Origin: Microdochium bolleyi
Lineage: Eukaryota; Ascomycota; Sordariomycetes; Xylariales; Microdochiaceae
Reading direction: 5' to 3'
DNA: 64,000 nt
Assembly (NCBI GenBank): GCA_001566295.1
Contig: KQ964248.1
Coordinates: 1,240,001 to 1,304,000, forward strand
The first letter of the stretch is position 1; each line of letters begins with the position of its first letter. This document shows positions 45,351 through 57,285 of this stretch, piece after piece. Under the pieces are notes generated by a model, which worked only from the letters and a program-made list of their open reading frames with translations, was not told where the DNA came from and did no database searches. The translations under genes were made by a program, and so were the position numbers.

Positions 45351-47107
45351 TGAGCAGAAAACATTTCCGATTGTACGAATTCAAACCACCAAGGCCTACT
45401 TATCGAAGCGAGAAAAAAAAAATGGCATTATACCTACTCTACAACTTCCCCGATTATAGAAAGTTGCTTATATGTACAGTTAATATACCATGTAGACTGA
45501 ACTACTGCTGGTAAAGTAGCACCAAGACTCTCCTCTCGTGAAATATGTCTCGTCGATGAGGCTATCCGGATCTTGCTAAGACTATCAGAAGTAAACGATG
45601 TCAATCAGAAAGTGCTGGATCCCTATAAGTCTTTCTCTAGATATAGCATGCCTAGTCAGAACTTGTAGGGTACTGTTTCTTCAAGACAGAATTTTGAATG
45701 TGTACGACTTGGGCGGAGCTCTGGATACTACTCAGTTTAATTAGTGCCTCAATCGTTTTTAGTTGAGGTAGCTCTATGGATGGTCACCCGTTTTCGTCAT
45801 TCCTTTTATGAAGCATGATTTTTACTTTCGATTAACAACAATACGTACGTCTCCATAAGTGATAGCGAAGTAGTTCATACTGCTGGCTGGTAACCAGTTC
45901 TTGATTTCCTTTTCTTCTTAGTTAAATATACTCTCTATTGACATTTACATTCTCTATAGTAGTAAAAGGCATTCAAATATACACTACTTTACATGCTCTT
46001 GGCATCATTCTAACACTAAGCCCGCGCGGAGGCAAGAAACTCTTTGTAGTGGGAAACTATGGATATATATCCTTCGGGTAACCGGAAAAGGTTAAATGTG
46101 AAACACGATAGAACTGAATCAGTGTTCCAGTAAAGCAGCAACCCAAATCTCACTGTTACATTCAATCTCGGCTCTATTATTCTATGCGATTTGGTTGATG
46201 TAGTATAGATTCTATTGATATGATATCAAGTACAGGTACGCTATTAACGCCGGATAGATACATGACATGAAGATAGGGCATGTACTGATCGTGCTCAGAG
46301 TAACCACCTACATAGTATGAGTTTACGGTGCGGGAAAATATACGAAGATTGAACAATAGTATGACATATCCTATCTTCCTTCATACCGAGAAGTATCATA
46401 TATCTCTGCCATGGTTACTTACAGCATAGACGTTGTTTTCCAACTCAGGCATGTCTGATTAACAGGAGTTGAATCTCCCAAGTTATACATAATATCTTCC
46501 ACAGTATATGGTAAGTGGTATGTAAACACAAAACAGTAGTGGTGTATAAATGTCTCAAATGAAGGCCTTGGGTACGTATATAGTACTATATATGATGTAT
46601 TACTTTGCGATCTACACTTACTCAAGAAAGTTGCTTAGCTCGACTGAAAACCTCAAGTACTTCGAGAAGTATTATGATTACCTGTCGTCGACATATTGGC
46701 ATTTCTTCATCGGTGGAATATCCAGCCAAAGGGAAAAGAGCCTCACAGTTCAAATCAGCTCCTTTCCGAGTACATGCTCTGGTACTATTACAAGTAACAA
46801 CATCTACGTATAGCAGAACCAAGCTTTAGAAGCCCGGCGTAAAAGCGTGTTGCACTGGATGATCATACATATATAGCTTATACATACCAGAGAGACTAGA
46901 CCACCCAGTGATGCGCCTTTTTGGTATGCTCACGCGCCCCGGATTATGAAAAGTATTTATGATTTGGTTTGTTTTTGACACATTACTCCAACCTTAGGCT
47001 TCGCTCTACGCTTTGGAAGATTTATTGAAAAGATGTTGTTATCTGTGAAGGAAAGGAAGGCTCCGTCATCATAAATATCTACACAATTGAAGAACTTTGT
47101 TTTGATG

Positions 47108-47131
47108 ATATATATATATATATATATATAT
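47108..47131. repeat. (AT)12 dinucleotide run
   Basis: An uninterrupted 24-bp AT alternation inside the AT-rich block. Confidence 0.95.
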
Positions 47132-48518
47132 CCTGCACTGCTCCTTTACTACTACTGACTATCAGCAGGACGTTATAGAGAGGGAAGTTAAATAAGCTGA
47201 AATAGATATATCTCAGTATTGAGTAATATTACCAGCAAATTATGATTTATCTGAGTAGGATTTTCATTCAAGGGATACTCTTGGTTAAATACTTCTCGAA
47301 ATAGAAACCATCGTTCTCATCGAACAAGAGAATATACAAGTAGCACTCTGCAGGGTGCTAAAACATAGCTCTTCCCAAGTCAACTATGCTCTCCGAGACG
47401 ACAGAGTATGCCGTAGGCATGCTGACATCTAACATTATATAGGCTATTATGTTATACTGAAATTATCTTGCTCGTACTAAAAGTCTCTAAATTTTTACAG
47501 AGGGTAGTGAACTGTTGGAAAGAACTATATGAAAAAACTTAGTACCTTACCATAATCTTGACATTCTTTCATTTTAGACGAGGACCTAGATATAGACAGT
47601 ATTTATCACTGTATACGGAGTCATTCTAATCCATAGTTTTATCGTACATTGATCATAGATAGGCTTCTAGGAAGATTAAATGTGTAATTTGAAAGCCTAT
47701 TCGTTGCTACGCTGAATGAACAAGTTTTAGTCAACTTACTGTCAATAGTGCGGCTACTTGACAAGACTTTCAGGAAGTTATAAGCCTGGGTGGGCACTAA
47801 TGCATGATCCCTGCTACCTCTTCGTCCCCCTACTACCAGCTGGTAGCTATATCTTACATCTGATATATCTAAAGAACGACTATATGTAGCTGCTGCTAAA
47901 AACTACTTTTGTTACAAATATACAGTAACGACTCGTTCTATATAGTCTCAGAGCTCATTTTCCGGACATAAGCTCCCGGAAATACGTCTTGATTGTAGCT
48001 ACGTGTCAGTTAACTATTTCATAGGTCAGAGTAGTATCCCGGTTAACAGATGCGCGCCCTGGTGCGCTAGTGGCCTAAGAGGAGGTCTTAAGCGGCTTAT
48101 GACTTTCCGAACGCACCTCCGTTGCTTATGCTGACCTTTGCTGGCCCCTACGATGACAACGCGGGCTCGTGACGACACGCAAATCTCTCTCACTGGCTCT
48201 TCCGCGCTGCACTCTTCGGGACAGAGAGCAATCTGCGCTCTTCATCCCATATAGCCTAACACTATTGAAGAAAAAGAAGGCGTAATGGGTTATGAATTGA
48301 AGGCGTCGCATTGACAGTGCATGCGAGAGCATTCTTATCGCGATCATGTCCCTAGCACCGAGCTCTGTCCAGAACGACGACAACGATGGCGATAACAAAC
48401 CTAGTCCTGTTTCATCATACGGTAGGTACAGGTAGTGTTCATTACAATGCGTAGTGTCGGCAGCGGCGGACTTAAGGGTGGGCAGGACATACAATGTTTG
48501 TCTACTGAGAATAATGCT

Positions 48519-48620
48519 ATAGAATATTAGGAACATAAAAGTTTCCACAGTCGTTAATTTAAACGCCACGACCCTCCTCCTGTCTTGTGTTATCCACCAC
48601 GATTACATAGAATATTAGGA
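48519..48620. repeat. 14-bp direct repeat pair
   Basis: ATAGAATATTAGGA occurs at 48519-48532 and again at 48607-48620, with 74 bp between. This is within the less AT-rich islet at 48.0-48.95 kb. It could be chance in AT-rich DNA or a footprint of an insertion. Confidence 0.6.
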
Positions 48621-51600
48621 GACGAGGGGTCCAACCTTCCTTTACACGTGTCTCTTAATCGCTTCTCTCATGACATTCCAAGCCCCGTCTCCCGCTTGGC
48701 TCTTTAAGACATGCCCAACCAGTCTGCGTGGATCAGACTCTCCAAAAGTAGTCAGGTCAAAGAAAATTACGTTACATGAGGAAAGAGCGAAAGAAGCAGT
48801 CTTCACTAACACGCTCTTCCCTGACAAAGGCCGACAGGAGTCTTTTCTGAACGAATCGCGTAGTGTCAACTGCATGTTTGTAGCTAAAGCAAGTATGTCT
48901 TGCTCTGAGGTGTAACATTCGAGACTTGACCTCTGAGCTAATGCTTATCGTTGATCATTGGGCCTATAGAACACAAATGATGGACATGATGAGAATCAAG
49001 GACATAGGACACAAGTCAGACGCCCTATCTACCATAGCCGTCGAATCAAGCTACAGAAGTATTACGTAGAGTGTATCGTCGGTATATGTCGTGGTCGACG
49101 AGCAACAGTACAAACTCCCTTGACGAGATATGTCGCAGGCTGCCATGAGATGAATAATTATTACATCCACCCTTATCAATATGCTTTCTTTGCATAAGAC
49201 AGGCTGCCGTAGGTATTATTGTTGAATTGCAAAGAGTGATATCAGTACTCAATGAACAAGCATACTATATATATTATTCATATTTGTATCATTACTAACA
49301 CGTTATATCTATGCTTCATAACGGTAAACTACAAGTGAAATATTTCCTCCGTGCATACTTACGCTTTAAGGACATTTCTACTTTCAATTACTGTATGGGT
49401 TGAAATTGAAGATGTAGCAGCTGTTCGTCAAAAAGGCGGCATATACATATGTATTTAGAGCATGCGTAGGTTACGACTTAGTGTTTTTGTCTATCAAATA
49501 TAAATTGCGAGTGCGATCAGACGAATGTAATATAAACATTAACAACTCTATACTCTGAGGGCTTAGCTCTTATGCGGTGACAAAAAGATTGATAATATTC
49601 AGTAAAGAGACCATACGTGCTATCTCAAATTGCTAAGGCCTCCTAAAATCAAAGTCTTCATGGATATCAGAGGCGATTGCAGCAATTGTGCTCTGCACAT
49701 ATTTGAGCATTACTAATTAATATAAAATGCTTCATGAATTGAGAGCTGGTGCAACATATCTACTTACCTATAGCGCTCAGATTAAAAAGGAAGAATAACT
49801 TATTTGCTTTGTATTCGTGTAGGAATGCAGTATACCATGCCTAACTGATATTATCTATAGAAGTAACTTAACATCAAGACACCTAACCAGCTCTTTCTAG
49901 AGTCTAGATGTAATGTGAACACTATCATAGACGCCTGTTTGATAAGGCATTACTAAACAAGTATTAGTATTTTGAGCCAAAGCCTCATACTTGTAATCCA
50001 TCTTCAGTAAATATAGAACAAAACGCATATGCTGTATACTATATGCATTGATTTAAGGTATAGGAACCTGCATAAAGTGCTTTGTCAGAGTACGAAACAA
50101 TCTTCTCCTATTCTACAATCACTTAATTGTAGTATTATAACTTCCGAAGCCCGCATTACGAGTATATTCTAGTCCGGATATATGAAACCTCTGCTGAATG
50201 TAGTCTTTGGTAACTCTTACTCACAATTTGCTATAATAGACCAAGAGGGTACTGAAAGAATAAATATGGAAATCGGCAGTTCCGGTATATATATTAGTCT
50301 CTTCATTAGCGAAACTATAGGGTGTCGTCTTCTTCTTTTCTCGGATTCGAGTACAACTATAGACGCTAGTAGAAAGCACTACATACTACAGAAGAAAGCG
50401 TCTGCTATTGAAACTAACAGTAGGTCAGTCCGTTACTCTCGATGGCCCGCTTCTGATACTATGAGGTCTTGCGAATCAGAAAATGCAGAAGTAATTTTCT
50501 TCGCCTCCTAAAATATAACTAAACAGCTAGATACATTCAACGCTTAGTCTCTGTAACAATAACTAGCAGCCGTATTTAAATCTACAAAGTTCTTATCTAA
50601 CTAGACAGCTTAGGGTATCAAAGCTTCGATCATTACGCAAAGAAATGTCCAAACCCAGATTAATTCAGATATTCCTGTCAAAGAGCTCGACTGAAGAAAG
50701 GTAGACAACATCTATTGTAGCATTATATAGCCAGCTTAATACTCACTGAATCGTGTTATCTTTTAGGTAAACTAGGATTTTTCCTACCCTTGCAGGTCTT
50801 TACAACTATTCCATCGAAACTACATTCTACTAATTTCTACTAATCTCTACAAACTAAACTACTGATTACGATCTATTGGCATGACGCCTCCACCTTGTGA
50901 GAACTTTCGCTACTCTGTATATGTATCCTACTGTTCACGTGGATTCTAATTACAAACAGCTCTATACAGTTCTGAGAGTAATCATTGTTCTAGCGAGATA
51001 TAGTATACAGTGCCTTGCCAATGCCACGGGACTAAACAATATTATACTTCGTAGTGTGACATACATTTCACGACTAGGCAGTGGCTTTTAGAAGTGTAAA
51101 GAAAGACAAGGTCAACAATGAATGGTAGGTGAGCCTAAGTATCTGCGAGCCCCATCTGCAACACACCCACCCACCCAGATTTCCCCATTTCCAGTGAGCA
51201 ATGGTGAACGATATCCCATTTTCTCCCCTTGTCTTGTTAGCCAGGGACAGTCTATGGTTCTGTTAATCTCAAAGCCTTCTCACATGACACACCGAGATGG
51301 CCCTGCTGGCGGGTTCGGACTTGTGATCACTGCCCCTTTTGAGCCAGCTCTGTAATGGCATTACCATGAAGGCTCATGCAACTTGTGTTAAGACTCAACC
51401 TCTAGAAGGCATTAATCAAAAAGTAGAACTCTCAAATATATCCGGGCTGCTGCTGTGAGCATAGACCCTACTACAAGGCCATCCATGCTCGTGGGGGTTA
51501 ATGACAGCACCAGCCAGGTCATGCGAAGCCGATTTGAAAGAATTGGAAAAGTTCCTTGTCAAGTTCCTTTTCGATTTCAACGTTCGGAGGTCGAGGATGC

Positions 51601-53549
51601 GTGCAAAACGCTGAACTTGGGGCTTCGACACGAGGTAAGCGACATAGAGTGCGAGTTGGTCTACACAATCTCGAGATGTAAGCATGTCCTGTCTGCGTCT
51701 GGAAGCTGAACTGATCTGAGAGCATCTGCGCAAGCTATTCCACTATCGGGTGATTTGCACATCTCACATCATTAAATTCTACGCTGGCTACATTGTGTTG
51801 AACATTGACCGCCGAGATCAAATAATTTATTCCAGAATCGAAGCAGATCTAGATGAAGGTTTATGGAACCAGGACGAGCTGAACAGAAACTTTGGGCTTT
51901 AGTGGTTCTTTTGAACTTAGTACTCGTAGTATGAAGGAAATAAATCTAATGCTGAGAGCTTTACCGTGTATACTTCTTCTCTGGTGAAATTCGCTTGATT
52001 CTTCTTCTATATTGTTATATAGCTAAACATGGATCGTGAAAATGAGGCGAAGATTCTTACAATCAAAATAAAGTGGATAGTTCTCGTACTATGTAAAACT
52101 GAAAACTAATACATCACATCCAGCCATCTAGCAGTACTAAGTCAGGCCTTCTTGTTCTATTCAGGTATATATCATAAGAGTAAAAGATCACTGCTCAGAA
52201 TCAGACTTCCACGTGCCTCATAGTAAAAAACAGCTCACTTCTGTACGAAGTACTTTCATAGTCTTTTAGGATAAACAGCTGCATGGAAGCAGTGAAATCC
52301 CAGCATGAGTACTTGCGGTACACTTCAATACCGTCAGGATTTATTTCGCTACGGTATTTCCAAGGTTAGTGACTTGTAATGACTATAATCCCTCTTAGCT
52401 TACAGTCTTGCCAGTGAGTTATTAGTACCAAATAGTCCTACTAAAGGGCTGTTCTTCAAGTGAAAGAGCTGATGGAACAGCTCTAAGACATGTGGTAGAA
52501 ATTTTATATGCGTCCCATGTTCCAGAACATATTCACTACTACTTCAAGACTCTACGACATAAGACGGTATAGTATTACCTCATCCTCAAGTGCTGTACAC
52601 GTTGTGAAATGAAAGGAGTATTGATACAGTGAAGTGACAACACGAAGTTGAATTACTTGCTTAATAGACTGATCTCGTATTTATTTGATATACATCTCCA
52701 TGGCCTCCGGAAATCTATATAAAGAAATTCTAGGCTTATATACTGCCATCAGTAAATATTATCTCACTATCTATTTATTTGTGGATGCTCTTCTTTGTGC
52801 TTGCAAGCTTCTCGACTCCATAAATTTTACACATTAATGCGTATAGAAGCATGCATAGAGTAAGCGCGCTATAGCTAGTTTATGTAATGGAAATTAAAGG
52901 AGGAAGTTAACATCAATTTTGAGGTCGGAAGAATGACATAATTTGCTATACTCTATACGTATAAAGCAGAATATACCATGAACCTAATCGTTATAATCTC
53001 GCTTCGCTTGTTTCATTTTTGGAATACACCTCTTTGATATAATATAAATTGGTGAACCTCTCTTTAATAATAATATCTAGTAGTAACTATGTAACTCTCT
53101 ACGCTCTACTCATTACTAGACGTAGTGAGTAAATATTAAGCTTAGACTACTTACTGATATAGAAAAGGCATAATAGGCTAGTAGTAATGTTACTTGCCAG
53201 CTGAACAGTCAAGTAATCTCCGTTTAGGAGTATATGAATGTTCCGGACGGCTGGTCAGTACAGAAAATTAGTAGTCGTTTCAACTATATATACTACATCC
53301 TCTATATATAAAAACATTTATCATTTGCCACTAATTATACCTGTAAATGTATCCTGGACTAAATTCTTCGTTATTATTTTAAAACCTACAGAGAGATGTA
53401 ACAATTACGACCTATCTAACCGTCTTCACAATAATGATCCCCGGCTGCAAGACCTTCCTTCTTCGCGCCCGTAGTAGACCCAATCAGAAGTATCAAGAGT
53501 TACTTACGTACTTGCTCTAGGCTACGAAATACTTTTGTTAGGAAACAGA

Positions 53550-53571
53550 AATGATTCCCCAATGATTCCCC
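53550..53571. repeat. 11-bp tandem duplication
   Basis: AATGATTCCCC is present twice head-to-tail near the right part of the AT-rich block. Confidence 0.85.
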
Positions 53572-53848
53572 ACCCTAATATGCGACCTAGAATTGTTTTA
53601 GCCACGTATATTTAAGTAGTATAAGAAGAGGACTCAAAGTATGTCTAGGTAGCAAAGATACTTGTTTTGATTGTCATAGTTCTGTAGGAATTTACTACAG
53701 AGAAGGTCTTTTTGTATGACCTGCACCATTATGCATCTTGAACCATTATATCTATTTACTCTTACCAATGCCTTAGCGGTAACGAGTAAGGACCAGCCTA
53801 TGTCACTACGTGATATTAAGATATTTTGGATAAGACTCTATCATATAT

Positions 53849-53868
53849 CTATCTATATGGATAGATAG
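53849..53868. repeat. 8-bp perfect inverted repeat (hairpin)
   Basis: CTATCTAT and ATAGATAG flank a 4-base ATGG loop. A perfect short hairpin inside AT-rich DNA; significance unknown. Confidence 0.8.
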
Positions 53869-54148
53869 CTTCCTTACTAATTCTCCCCTGCAGTATACAT
53901 GGTTTATTTAGTCTCCAAAGAAGATTGATACTCAGTACTACAATCACTTTTCTACGGGATGACAATGCTACTATTGTGTTTTGGTCATGATAGTTGTATA
54001 TCGGTATAATATTGTACCGGGAACGACATGTGAATTCTGAGGATATACATCTTGTATTTTAGGTCACTTGCTTCATACAAAGGACCTATGGTTGTCTTTC
54101 AGCTTTTTGATAATGTAGCTAGCTTCGTCGAGATTGAGAGATTAGAAA

Positions 54149-55300
54149 CTACTGCCACTTGATATAGACAAGAGGGTTGGAGTAGTAGCTTATTCCCTTG
54201 CTGTTCACCATTGGTTTCGTGTACGTGAGGTATATAGCATTCTCCGTCTTGTTAGCAAGCAGGCTCGGGTGTGCCTGCAACGTATAGCCACCAATGAAGC
54301 CATTGCCATTCGCCGCTCGGTAGATCAGCTTCGGCGGCTCCCACGGGCCACCGGCTAGGGGTGAAGTAGAGATCCAGAACTCAGGAACAACCGAGTTTTT
54401 AGCCTGTCCAATCCAGACGAAGAGTTTCCAGACTTCGGAGTAGTAGAAGGTGCCTTGGCCGCCAGCACTGACGTTGGGGATATTCAGGCCGGATGCATCG
54501 ACACCGGGGTTCGAATTGGCCCAACCTAGCATGATATAGAACTGATAGGCCGACCGGTCCTCGATCTTGTCGACCGGCACCTGGGCGACGCCGACGTTGC
54601 CGTCGGCATTCTGGCCGTAAATATACGCGACACCGTCTCGCACGACACCGCCGTAGTTGCCATATGGGAAGTCCGACCTCGACCAGAACTGCTGGCTGAT
54701 CAGTGTGACTCTCGGCAGTGCATTCACGTCCGATGTAGGGGCATATTCGACCCGGTAGAGACTAGTCGGTGGGTTTTTGTCGAGGACACCGAGGTTGGAT
54801 GTGATGTGTGCCTGTTTGATCCATGCGTATGCGACAATCGTGCCATCAGACCGCGTGCTCGTGATCAAGGGGGGCGAGTCTGGCCAGATTGCATAGCGGG
54901 TGCCGTCGGGGCAAGCTCCAGCACTGTTGGAGCCACACTTATCGGACGGTATCGGGTAAAACGGCGTGCGTGTGTTGCGACCATATGTAAGAAGACCTGT
55001 GCCACTCTCGACCGGACTCAATATCTGTTGCAGCTTGAGCTTGCCGTTCGAGTCGAGGTCGCTCCAGGCTGCAGAGCTCGACCACACTGGCAGAGTTGGG
55101 GTTCCGGCAGCATCATATGGCTGTGAGTCTCTGCAAACCCACAACACGCGGCTGTTGATTCTGACCGAGCCGCACGAGTCCCGATTGATGGTCGGGTCAT
55201 CGACACGCCCAATGATCTCAGGTGTCCCCTGAACTGATGGGAGGTAGCCGGCTACGGTATGCCCGAGGAGAGCTGCAGCAGCAAGTGCGTGATAAAACAT
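54149..55300 (-). CDS. Secreted DUF4185-like protein at the edge of the AT-rich block
   Basis: A single-exon frame of 383 residues. The ATG at 55300 begins MFYHALAAAALLGHTVAG, a signal peptide. An upstream in-frame ATG at 55549 would bury this signal inside a 466-residue frame and is rejected. The mature part has a propeller-like pattern of repeated aromatic and acidic blocks: EIIGRVDDPTINRDSCGSVR, YAIWPDSPPLITSTRSDGTI, GVVRDGVAYIYGQNADGNVG, YYSEVWKLFVWIGQ and PLAGGPWEPPKLIYRA. This matches the DUF4185 class, glycosidase-like five-blade proteins of unknown activity. Four cysteines could form two disulfides. The stop lies directly at the end of the AT-rich block, and 2 kb without genes follow on the other side, so the gene is isolated. 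Role in wall or host polysaccharide metabolism is a guess. Confidence 0.82.
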   Translation of the reverse strand: MFYHALAAAALLGHTVAGYLPSVQGTPEIIGRVDDPTINRDSCGSVRINSRVLWVCRDSQPYDAAGTPTLPVWSSSAAWSDLDSNGKLKLQQILSPVESGTGLLTYGRNTRTPFYPIPSDKCGSNSAGACPDGTRYAIWPDSPPLITSTRSDGTIVAYAWIKQAHITSNLGVLDKNPPTSLYRVEYAPTSDVNALPRVTLISQQFWSRSDFPYGNYGGVVRDGVAYIYGQNADGNVGVAQVPVDKIEDRSAYQFYIMLGWANSNPGVDASGLNIPNVSAGGQGTFYYSEVWKLFVWIGQAKNSVVPEFWISTSPLAGGPWEPPKLIYRAANGNGFIGGYTLQAHPSLLANKTENAIYLTYTKPMVNSKGISYYSNPLVYIKWQ

Positions 55301-57285
55301 TTCGTCTGGTTCAACCTCCCAACTGTGCGATCTCGATAACCAGAGTCGGTATGGTAGTTCTTGATCTCTGTATGCCAGTTTGCCTCGACACACGAGTGTC
55401 TGTTGTCTATATGTAGACGTAAGTCCCCTGTCCAAGGCTCGCTTAACACTGACAAAGTCCGAGGAACTCTTATGGCGGCATTGCCTGGAGTGGAACAACC
55501 TGGTCCAATCCTTGCACTTTGCCAGGATCTTGCTACTGTAATTGGACATCTAGAAGTCACTGTGATCGAATTGTGGCTGCCAGCCCCTGCAAACCCATCC
55601 AACGATACTCCAGAGCACGTGCTACGTTGCGTCGAGCTAAGCTACCAAAGTTTCTCTCTGAGTCTGCTAACAGAAGCAACTCGTTTTTGAGAGCGCCGAG
55701 GTGACTTCCAGAAATCCTGGGCTGCTATTTGTGTCCTGATGAAGTCTGATTTGAAGTGTCTGGGGATGACAATTCAATGAAACAACGATGCAATGATTGC
55801 TATTGAGCATAAAAGATCCATGAGGCCATTGAGCGTGACGAGAATAGCCACGGTCGTGCACTACTGTACGTGGTAGACATCGACTTGATTGGGAGAGGTT
55901 ACCCCAATTGGCATTCGAGATGCTACTTCGGCAGCCATCACCCCATGGGGAAGACGTGCTGGCCACGAGCCCCCTGCCATCCTAGCTCTACAGTCCGTGC
56001 TACTGCTGAGCTGTCTCGGTTAGTGATCACTACAAAAACAAGTCGCTGCGGGGGTCAGCCTCACAAATGGTGCTTACTTGTAAGCGAAGTCAGGAATCCA
56101 ACTCGCGGTCCTTCTGCGACCTACCGGGCTCTATCCCCTCCGCTTCTCCCCTCGGCAGCATGTGATGGCCGCCTGACCATACCGCTGACAGGATCCAGCT
56201 TTGTGATACCAGATCCTACCCAGAAAGATTGTCTTTCCAATCCCAAGAACCACCTCGGACCAGGCCTCTATCTATCTGCCGCCTCACGTGTTGTCTAATG
56301 CACCAGCATTCCCAAAATTTGGCATCACGCCTATATAATACTGAGGCATAATCCAAGCCAGATTCCTCTTTGGGAATGTCAAATAGCACACAGAATTATG
56401 TTCTGAATGTCGACTGACTTCCTATATCGTTGCGACCCCATTCCACTACTCCGCAATGTCTGTCCAAGTCTAATCACTTAAGCGCTAATGTCGACCACAA
56501 GGACGGCGGTCGCCCAATTTTGATGATTCGCGCCGCACCAAGGACGACTTAGGACTACCGGGGACTTTCGCACGCGGCTATTATCGAGGGTCCCCAAGAC
56601 CATGCGAGCTCCTTATCAGGCACACCCGCCCTTCGCTGTACGGTGGAGGACCACGCTGTCAGTTTCACCGAAGCCGCAACCTGCCCACAGAGAGGACAAG
56701 GATTTGGTATGTGCGGCGGCGCACTCACGAAAGATACTTTACGAGTGCGCAAAGTTCAAGATATCACATCCGAAGGGCCACGCTGCAGTAACAGCCAAGC
56801 ATGGGACTACGGCTTGGTGCAGCACGTCACTACCAACCTCCAACCTCTGTCTGGCCAAGATTCACGCTACAAACAGATGAATGTGGGCAGCGCAATGCAC
56901 CCAAGCTTGCTGTGCGAATAATTGGAAGGATATTGGCTGGTTGATAATTCAACGCTGGCAACGCCGGCTAGAAGCAAAACGATATGTACAAGAAGATCCG
57001 GGGATAACAAAGCAAATCAACGCCGACGCCATAGCCTGGCACCCGTGTAACCTCCTCCAAAGGTATCTTGTAGATGCTAAATCACAGAAACTGAAAGCCC
57101 GATCTAGGTAGAAGGCGGGGTCGGAACCATAAGGGTGTGTCGATGGCCTGATGAGGAATGCCCCGAGCAAGAAATGGTCCGAAATGGTCGGAGAATCCCG
57201 AAGCAGTGTGAAGAGAGGAGGGAAACGCCAATGAACCGCGTCGAGAAGCGATATAGGAAGAATCATTTGACCAGGTTGGGGGAAA
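55301..57285. other. 2-kb intergenic region
   Basis: Of intermediate composition. It contains the promoter of the secreted protein gene and the 3' end of the kinase. ORFs up to 142 codons show no domains. No tRNA or repeat found. Confidence 0.5.

Larger units (their letters stand above)
45351..54148. other. AT-rich gene-free block (AT-isochore, RIP-like)
   Basis: About 8.8 kb of strongly AT-rich sequence full of TA steps, stop codons in all frames, and only scattered ORFs of at most ~147 codons without domains. The boundaries are abrupt: right of the block a GC-balanced gene ends at 54149, and on the left the composition changes near 45.35 kb. Two less AT-rich islets lie near 48.04-48.95 kb and 51.10-51.83 kb. 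No transposase, reverse transcriptase or long terminal repeat could be recognised. Either repeat-induced point mutation of old repeats or a centromere-like region could produce this. Confidence 0.8.

Noticed and set aside
48126..48569. 147-codon minus-strand ORF inside the AT block
   Set aside because: Composition is random-looking and no motif matches a known family; expected by chance over this length.
50182..50511. 109-codon ORF in the AT-rich core
   Set aside because: No domain, no coding-type codon bias; likely chance.
45351..54148. Recognisable retrotransposon or DNA transposon genes
   Set aside because: I looked for reverse transcriptase, integrase and transposase motifs in the listed frames and saw none; only degraded sequence remains.
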